Of a DNA stretch of 64,000 nucleotides, positions 59,504 to 64,000 are shown piece by piece (position 1 is the first letter of the stretch; each line of letters opens with the position of its first letter). The translations under genes were made by a program, and so were the position numbers. Source of the DNA: Desulfoluna spongiiphila (GTDB lineage: Bacteria > Desulfobacterota > Desulfobacteria > Desulfobacterales > Desulfolunaceae); assembly GCF_900101345.1 (NCBI RefSeq), contig NZ_FMUX01000004.1, positions 233,239 through 297,238 of the forward strand, written 5' to 3'. The notes beneath the pieces were generated by a model. The model saw only the letters and a program-made list of their open reading frames with translations, searched no databases and had not been told where the DNA came from.

Positions 59504-61561
59504 TCAATAATAAACAGCAAAGGTCACGGCATAGAGCAGCCCGGTGATCAGGGGCCAGTAAAACACCCGTGGGTAGATATTGCGTTGGAACCCCACCAGG
59601 CCGAGATTGCCATGGTAGGCGTAGAGATATGAATTGATGGATACGGCCAGAAGGACAAAATACGTTACAAAATAGTAGTATTCCAGATAGACGATGCCGG
59701 AAGCAGACAACGATTCCCTGAGGCCTATATGATCAAAAATAGCCACAAAAAACAGGCCCGAGCACGCCGCCAGAACATTCAACGCAAGGCTTTTTTCCAG
59801 AACACTCATCAACAGGATAATATAGAGAAGGGAGAGAACCACGATCAAAGGGATCAGGTGGGCCACAAAGGAATCCAGGAATTTCCGACTCATGGCGATA
59901 TTGTAGTAAAGTTCAGGAACGTCCCGGCCCGGCTTGCCCCGCGCCACGCCGAAATTCGTTTTGTAGGCATTGCACCTGTAGCTGAAAAACGATGACACAA
60001 TATGTTTTCCCTCCGTCACGATATCCGCTTCAATTCCGGCAAGGGATTTTGGATTGCTCAGTTGATAGGACGCAATATCCGGGACCAGGACCACATTGTC
60101 GTAAAAATTTTTATGCCACATCCTGATCCAGAGGTTCACTTTATCGAGGGGGAATTTGCTGTTATCGAACCGCTCTCTCACCGTCACCTCGAAATACCAC
60201 CCCACCACCTTTTTCCCATTGACTGTTTTCCGATATGTCTCTTCCAGAAGGGTCTTGACCGCTTCGGGAAACACAAGGCCCTTATCGATTTTCGAACCGG
60301 TGTCGTACGTCTGCCAGACATATCCGGTCATGGTGACATTGTTCGGCCCGTCGTACTCAATGGATTGTACAAACAGCCCCGTGGGCACATACACCGGAGT
60401 GGACAGATGCCTTTGCTGGCACTCCGCATCATATTTCTTTTTAAACTTGTCCAGTGTCATCTCACTGGAAATGATCTGCCCTGTTTCCGCAGACGTATTG
60501 ATCACGATGTACCAGGTCACCCCGATTCCCATAACAAACCCAAGGGAGCACAACAGAGTCTTGACCCAGTACCTCTTCACCACCACCATGCAGAAGAAGC
60601 AACAAGCGGTAATCAAGGCAAAACTGACTTCCATGCCGTGCTTTTTCAAGTCATCCTTGCCCAGCTGGGCATCGTGCCGATCAATCACGGACAACACCGC
60701 CCACCCTGGAACAGTAAGGGGCCTGTAAAGAAACCACCCCTCCAGGCCGGTCACCGGACTGGTATACTCCACCTGACCAGCTTTGCCTTTCACCGCATTT
60801 TCAGAGGCATCCAGTAAGTTCCGGTTGTTGGTTGCGCGGGCAATATCAAACACAGTCTGTGTGTGCGTAACGAGGTCGTCATTGGGATGATACACAAAAC
60901 GCCCTGAAGCCGTGATGATAGCCGAATACCCCGCCCCATCCAGCTCCGAGGCAGCCATGTATTCCCGGATATCCGCCAACGAGTAGTTTACCCCCACCAC
61001 CGCATCGTTCTCGTTTTGGATGGAGACAGGCACCCCGTACTGAACCAGAAACGCACCGCTCGCCTTTCCGTAGAAAGGATCATGCCATACCGCCCCCTCC
61101 TCCAGAGGCCTCTCAAACCACTCCCAGGAACCGTCCGCATAATTGTAGACATCATCCACATACGTCATGCCAAAAACTCCGGCCCTGTTTTTCCGGTAAT
61201 AAGGGGCATAGAGTTCCCTTCCCCCCGGAGCCTGAAACGGCCTGAATGCCACGCAAATCCCGTTGAGAAAACCATGTTTCTCAGCAGTCGCCACAACCAT
61301 CGCCTCCAGAGCATCAGCATCCGGCTTTGCTTCAGAAATCTCCCTGGCCAGTTCCTGCCCCACCCGCTCCAGCTCAGCCAACCGAGACTCCGCATACCCG
61401 ATGGACGTTCCCACCTTTGCCCTGGCCATATCCAGCGTCTCCCGGACACACGCCGCCTTGTCGGCGCGGTAGTGCCAGATCATCACGGCCGAAAAGACAA
61501 GGGAAAGAATTAAGAGGACGATCTGGATATTTCTGATGTGGTTTGTTGGTTTTGGGGGCAT
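59504..61561 (-). CDS. Cache-domain pentameric ligand-gated ion channel homologue
   Basis: The 685-residue protein has TM1 (about 11-30), a double-Cache sensory domain (about 35-300; VDDVYNYADGSWEWFERPLE; AVVGVNYSLADIREYMAASE), two further helices (about 312-355), a pLGIC-type ectodomain (about 385-560) with the Pro-loop FPLDKVNLWIRMW (about 470-482), and four C-terminal helices M1-M4. M1 contains the conserved proline (HLIPLIVVLSLLYIILL) and M4 ends the chain. Bacterial channels with extra N-terminal domains are known (DeCLIC-type, from memory). The N-terminal Cache domain would sense a small molecule. The gene is the first of the run and has a plausible promoter about 75-105 bases upstream. 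Confidence 0.82.
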   Translation of the reverse strand: MPPKPTNHIRNIQIVLLILSLVFSAVMIWHYRADKAACVRETLDMARAKVGTSIGYAESRLAELERVGQELAREISEAKPDADALEAMVVATAEKHGFLNGICVAFRPFQAPGGRELYAPYYRKNRAGVFGMTYVDDVYNYADGSWEWFERPLEEGAVWHDPFYGKASGAFLVQYGVPVSIQNENDAVVGVNYSLADIREYMAASELDGAGYSAIITASGRFVYHPNDDLVTHTQTVFDIARATNNRNLLDASENAVKGKAGQVEYTSPVTGLEGWFLYRPLTVPGWAVLSVIDRHDAQLGKDDLKKHGMEVSFALITACCFFCMVVVKRYWVKTLLCSLGFVMGIGVTWYIVINTSAETGQIISSEMTLDKFKKKYDAECQQRHLSTPVYVPTGLFVQSIEYDGPNNVTMTGYVWQTYDTGSKIDKGLVFPEAVKTLLEETYRKTVNGKKVVGWYFEVTVRERFDNSKFPLDKVNLWIRMWHKNFYDNVVLVPDIASYQLSNPKSLAGIEADIVTEGKHIVSSFFSYRCNAYKTNFGVARGKPGRDVPELYYNIAMSRKFLDSFVAHLIPLIVVLSLLYIILLMSVLEKSLALNVLAACSGLFFVAIFDHIGLRESLSASGIVYLEYYYFVTYFVLLAVSINSYLYAYHGNLGLVGFQRNIYPRVFYWPLITGLLYAVTFAVYY

Positions 61562-61636
61562 GACCTTGTGAAGGAATGAAGTGGGCGGCTTGCGTAACGT
61601 GTGGATGGGAAAATCGGTGTTCTGCTGTGAGGGCGT

Positions 61637-61666
61637 TTTTTAAGTATGGGTTTTGCCCAATGTCAA
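61637..61666 (-). promoter_or_regulatory. candidate promoter of the channel operon
   Basis: On the minus strand TTGACA (61661-61666), a 17-base spacer and TTAAAA (61637-61642) lie about 75 bases upstream of the Cache-channel start. The -35 is perfect and the -10 moderate. The -35 overlaps a REP-like GGGGCGCGTCTTGACATTGG repeat, so it may be coincidental. Confidence 0.4.
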
Positions 61667-61682
61667 GACGCGCCCCCTTCTC
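61655..61682 (-). repeat. REP-like short repeat AAGGGGGCGCGTCTTGACATT
   Basis: On the minus strand AGAAGGGGGCGCGTCTTGAC lies about 40 bases after the stop of the 644-residue gene. Related strings with AGAAGGGG and a four-to-six base spacer then ACACATT or GACATT occur at 8155-8180, 9229-9257 and 11205-11232, each shortly after a minus-strand stop codon. Confidence 0.5.
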
Positions 61683-61722
61683 TACTCCTCTAACTTTTAT
61701 AGTTGATTATTGCTGCAATTAC

Positions 61723-63657
61723 TTAAGAAATCATATTATCTGAATATTTAAAGATTAGGTCTTCACCGTGAAGGTGCCTCAATTGGTATTGATCATTCAA
61801 ACTTACCTTAACTTTTACTTCACGAAGGCGTTGAATACCATACATTCCTCCTTGAATTGCCTCTGCGCAATCGATATAAATATAGTCCCAATTTTGAGAG
61901 CGGGCGGTTTTCAGGGTATTCAGAACGGCGTTTTTTTCGGAAGTTGTCAAAAGAAGCACAGTATTCCCCGATGTCTTCCCGGTTTTTAATCTGTCTCGAC
62001 ACCGTTCTGTTGCGTCTGACTTGGAAGCGCGAACATGATTGAAAGTGAACGTATAATGACTTGAGTCAGAAAAATATTGTTCTATTTTATTTGCTCGTTG
62101 CCTCGCAATTTCATCGTCTAAGGCTGCTTCAACTTCAAAAAGAGTTGGGGGATCATAGCCTTCAGTCCCAAGCAAAGGCTTATCAGGTAAATTTTGAGTT
62201 AACCGACTATAAACATTGTTGTACTCACTGTTTCCACTAAGCCGTAGTTCCGCGAGTAGTACAATCAGCCAATTGCCAGTTTTGGGTCTTCCATGCCATA
62301 GCCCCTTACTGTCCACATATTTAATGGCATCGATCTCCGTACGCTGGATCACAGCATTTCCTGCAGGCTGCATGTTTTGATTCACTCCTTTTAGCTGAGT
62401 GAAGGTTTCAATTGTTTCCTGAGAGTTAATAAAACCGGAAGATTCCTGCGGTCTTGGTTGCTCGAAATCCCCCTCTCTACCTTGGTATTCTTTAAATTGT
62501 AAAGTGCGATTGCTCGGTTGTAGAGCACTTTTTTTTCGTTGCACAGGTTCTCGAAAAGACGTAATTGGTTCACTACCCATGATCCCAGGCGAATGGGCAT
62601 AATTTTCCTTATGATTCGTATGCGCTACTTCATTCCCCTGCTCATCGAACTCTATTTCAAAAATGATCGTGTTACCTTCCCCCACCTCATCTTTTTTTTC
62701 TTCTTGATCTTCGTAATCGATGGTGTAATCATCATCTCCATAGTTAATTCGCTTCATCGCACCCTTGTCGATCACTGAGGTCTCGGAAGTTCCGTCAAAG
62801 TAAACACTCCCCTGTTCAGGAAAATAAATTGCCATTTTAGCAAACTGCTTTTTATTCAGATTGAAGTGAATTTGATTCGAACCAACCCCAAATTGTTTCA
62901 AAAATCCTGTGAACCCTGACACAAATTCAGTAAAGTCCTTATCTTTACCTATCAAACCCAAACCAGCAAAGACCGACACTTCTAAATCTTCTTTACGTTG
63001 AGGCTTAATGCTTTTTAGCATCGCATAAACTGATTTATTGATAAGAACCGTCTTATCCTTAATTTTTTCCTGAGCATCTGTGTCAATGTGTGCCAACCCA
63101 CCCATTTTTCGGCTGTTATCATGTACAATCACCCCCATACATGTCATGTAACTATGGCTAGCAATAGGTAACTTGCCGCTCTTAGCAAAAGCGAAAGAAT
63201 TTATTCGAATATAGCGACTTGGCGTTTGAGGTAATTCACTCAATGTTTGAAGTTTATCCCCTGATATTTCATAATTATCCAACATCTCGTACATATAGAG
63301 CGGCCCTTTTTTTCCAGACGGGACGGCAGAAACAGTATATCCAAAACCCTCTATTTCATCATAGACATAGTAAACCCTATTCAACTCTTTCACGAGCACC
63401 GGAGTGTCTTTCTCCAGATTTTTTTTTACCATGAGTTGGGCTATTTCATTTTTAATTGAAGAAGAGGAAGGTCCGTTTTCATGCTTGTTTTTCTGTGTAC
63501 TGATATTAACCATGTCCTGCAACTTTCTTTGTGCTATTGACTCAAATCGATTATCTACAAATCCCAGCCCTTGTTTTCTATTACATTTCTTTTTACCAAC
63601 TGAATTAGCAGCTGTCCTATTTTTATTATCATACGATTTCTCTACTTGTGCATTCAT
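61723..63657 (-). CDS. candidate contractile-injection cargo protein, function unknown
   Basis: The 644-residue protein has no signal peptide. Its N-terminus contains VDNRFESIAQRKLQDMVN (about residues 34-51), which closely follows the DNRPEAxAQRKLQ motif I know from DUF4157 proteins and cargo of eCIS clusters, and two later xVQRK/VIQRT-type strings (about residues 372 and 440) of the same style. The N-terminal half (about 85-330) and the C-terminal half (about 440-640) look like two separate folded domains of unknown function joined by a low-complexity linker. No toxin motif is recognised. It is AT-rich compared with its neighbours, next to an IS630 element, and lies upstream of and on the same strand as the channel operon. 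AAAAGG precedes the ATG. Confidence 0.6.
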   Translation of the reverse strand: MNAQVEKSYDNKNRTAANSVGKKKCNRKQGLGFVDNRFESIAQRKLQDMVNISTQKNKHENGPSSSSIKNEIAQLMVKKNLEKDTPVLVKELNRVYYVYDEIEGFGYTVSAVPSGKKGPLYMYEMLDNYEISGDKLQTLSELPQTPSRYIRINSFAFAKSGKLPIASHSYMTCMGVIVHDNSRKMGGLAHIDTDAQEKIKDKTVLINKSVYAMLKSIKPQRKEDLEVSVFAGLGLIGKDKDFTEFVSGFTGFLKQFGVGSNQIHFNLNKKQFAKMAIYFPEQGSVYFDGTSETSVIDKGAMKRINYGDDDYTIDYEDQEEKKDEVGEGNTIIFEIEFDEQGNEVAHTNHKENYAHSPGIMGSEPITSFREPVQRKKSALQPSNRTLQFKEYQGREGDFEQPRPQESSGFINSQETIETFTQLKGVNQNMQPAGNAVIQRTEIDAIKYVDSKGLWHGRPKTGNWLIVLLAELRLSGNSEYNNVYSRLTQNLPDKPLLGTEGYDPPTLFEVEAALDDEIARQRANKIEQYFSDSSHYTFTFNHVRASKSDATERCRDRLKTGKTSGNTVLLLTTSEKNAVLNTLKTARSQNWDYIYIDCAEAIQGGMYGIQRLREVKVKVSLNDQYQLRHLHGEDLIFKYSDNMIS

Positions 63658-63771
63658 ATCAAAAACCTTTTAAATTAGATTTATTCGATGTTATAGGCGT
63701 TCTTTCATTGCCAATAACAAGTCCCTTTGCCGTGATATGAGTGTAAATTTGAGTGGTCTTTGTGCTGCTAT

Positions 63772-64000
63772 TAACCCGGCAATTAAAAATACAGTAAACT
63801 GGTTGTTTGTGCTATACTCCTTTTCATGGAAAAGATTGATACAAGAAAACTACCAGCTGATACATTACACGAACTCCGAAAACAATCAGCCCGTCTACGC
63901 AGTAAAGGCATGACGTTTAGAAAAATCGCTGAAATTGTTGGAGCTCACCAAGAAACCGTGCGCCGATGGTGTAAATCCTTTGAGAAAGAGGGTTCAAAGG
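63772..64000 (+). mobile_element. IS630-type insertion sequence, left end (truncated by window)
   Basis: A TA-flanked TAACCCGGCAATTAAAAAT end lies 54 bases before the transposase ATG, and the gene runs off the window. The first CCCGG bases recall the terminus of the CCCGGATATTTCATGA MITEs (TA-GCCCGG), a possible relation. Confidence 0.6.
63826..64000 (+). CDS. IS630-family transposase, N-terminal part
   Basis: Fifty-eight codons are visible before the window ends. The frame from ATG 63826 reads with an N-terminal helix rich in Leu and Arg, then LRSKGMTFRKIAEIVGAHQE and TVRRWCKSFEKEG, which is the helix-turn-helix (MTFRKIAEIVGAHQETVRRW) that starts IS630/ISSod10-type transposases. These enzymes use a DDE domain and insert at TA dinucleotides (family knowledge); the DDE part is outside. 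A TATACT -10-like box lies just upstream. It is the only mobile-element gene in the window that still appears intact, as far as it can be read. Confidence 0.75.
   Translation, partial: MEKIDTRKLPADTLHELRKQSARLRSKGMTFRKIAEIVGAHQETVRRWCKSFEKEGSK

Overview
The window reads as a chromosomal segment of a Gram-negative bacterium, most likely a Desulfobacterota (deltaproteobacterial) relative. The evidence is the gene mix: sigma-54 activators, secreted lipoproteins, a SulP transporter, PPDK, a large acyl-CoA dehydrogenase, contractile-injection accessory genes and bacterial Cys-loop-type channels. Most genes are GC-rich. Two stretches are clearly AT-rich and look acquired: about 5.3-11.9 kb and 61.7-64 kb. 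The taxonomic placement is inference.

Layout. 1-5.3 kb: end of a CodB-type permease, a DUF169-like gene with a sigma-54-type promoter, its divergent sigma-54 activator, and aspartate ammonia-lyase. 5.3-11.9 kb: an array of small unrelated minus-strand genes (membrane protein, AhpD-like, GNAT, SDR, LysE, membrane protein, amidotransferase-like, coiled coil), separated by integron attC sites and related cores and interrupted by an IS1182-type remnant. No integron integrase lies in the window, so this is best read as a CALIN (cassette cluster lacking integrase). 12.4-16.2 kb: LysE, LysR and SulP. 16.8-22.8 kb: PPDK, then a FadR-type regulator divergent from an acyl-CoA dehydrogenase, with a matching operator between them. 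23-26.6 kb: a kinase-less 7TM/PAS sensor, a NarL-type response regulator and a 7TM histidine kinase. 27.4-35.7 kb: exported protein, TIGR00266 protein and a 2138-residue lipoprotein. 36.4-38.9 kb: ilvB-ilvN preceded by two tandem Val-rich leader peptides, each with its own terminator. 39-42.4 kb: radical SAM protein, MFS transporter and alpha/beta hydrolase.

42.6-61.6 kb is a run of twelve minus-strand genes, tightly spaced except for a 0.7 kb repeat-filled gap and about 85 bp upstream of the MscS-fusion gene. In transcription order it encodes a Cache-domain pentameric ligand-gated channel (pLGIC), a periplasmic-binding-protein/pLGIC-ectodomain/MscS fusion, a cyclic-nucleotide-binding DASS transporter, an ABC_sub_bind-type protein, three metabolic enzymes (2-hydroxyacid dehydrogenase, HAD, epimerase), an anchored membrane protein, a contractile-injection tape-measure protein (CIS_TMP), a DUF4157 protein, an Afp15-like AAA ATPase and a TPR membrane protein. 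No sheath, tube or baseplate gene is present. Beyond the operon promoter, a 644-residue protein carries the N-terminal motif seen in DUF4157 proteins and contractile-injection cargo, and the window ends inside an IS630-type transposase.

Several families of interspersed repeats recur between genes: an approximately 110 bp GCCTCCGGCGGCAAGGTG family (eight copies), a TA-flanked CCCGGATATTTCATGA inverted-repeat family (three two-ended copies and one truncated) that may be IS630-related, a 220 bp family (two copies), and several hairpin families.
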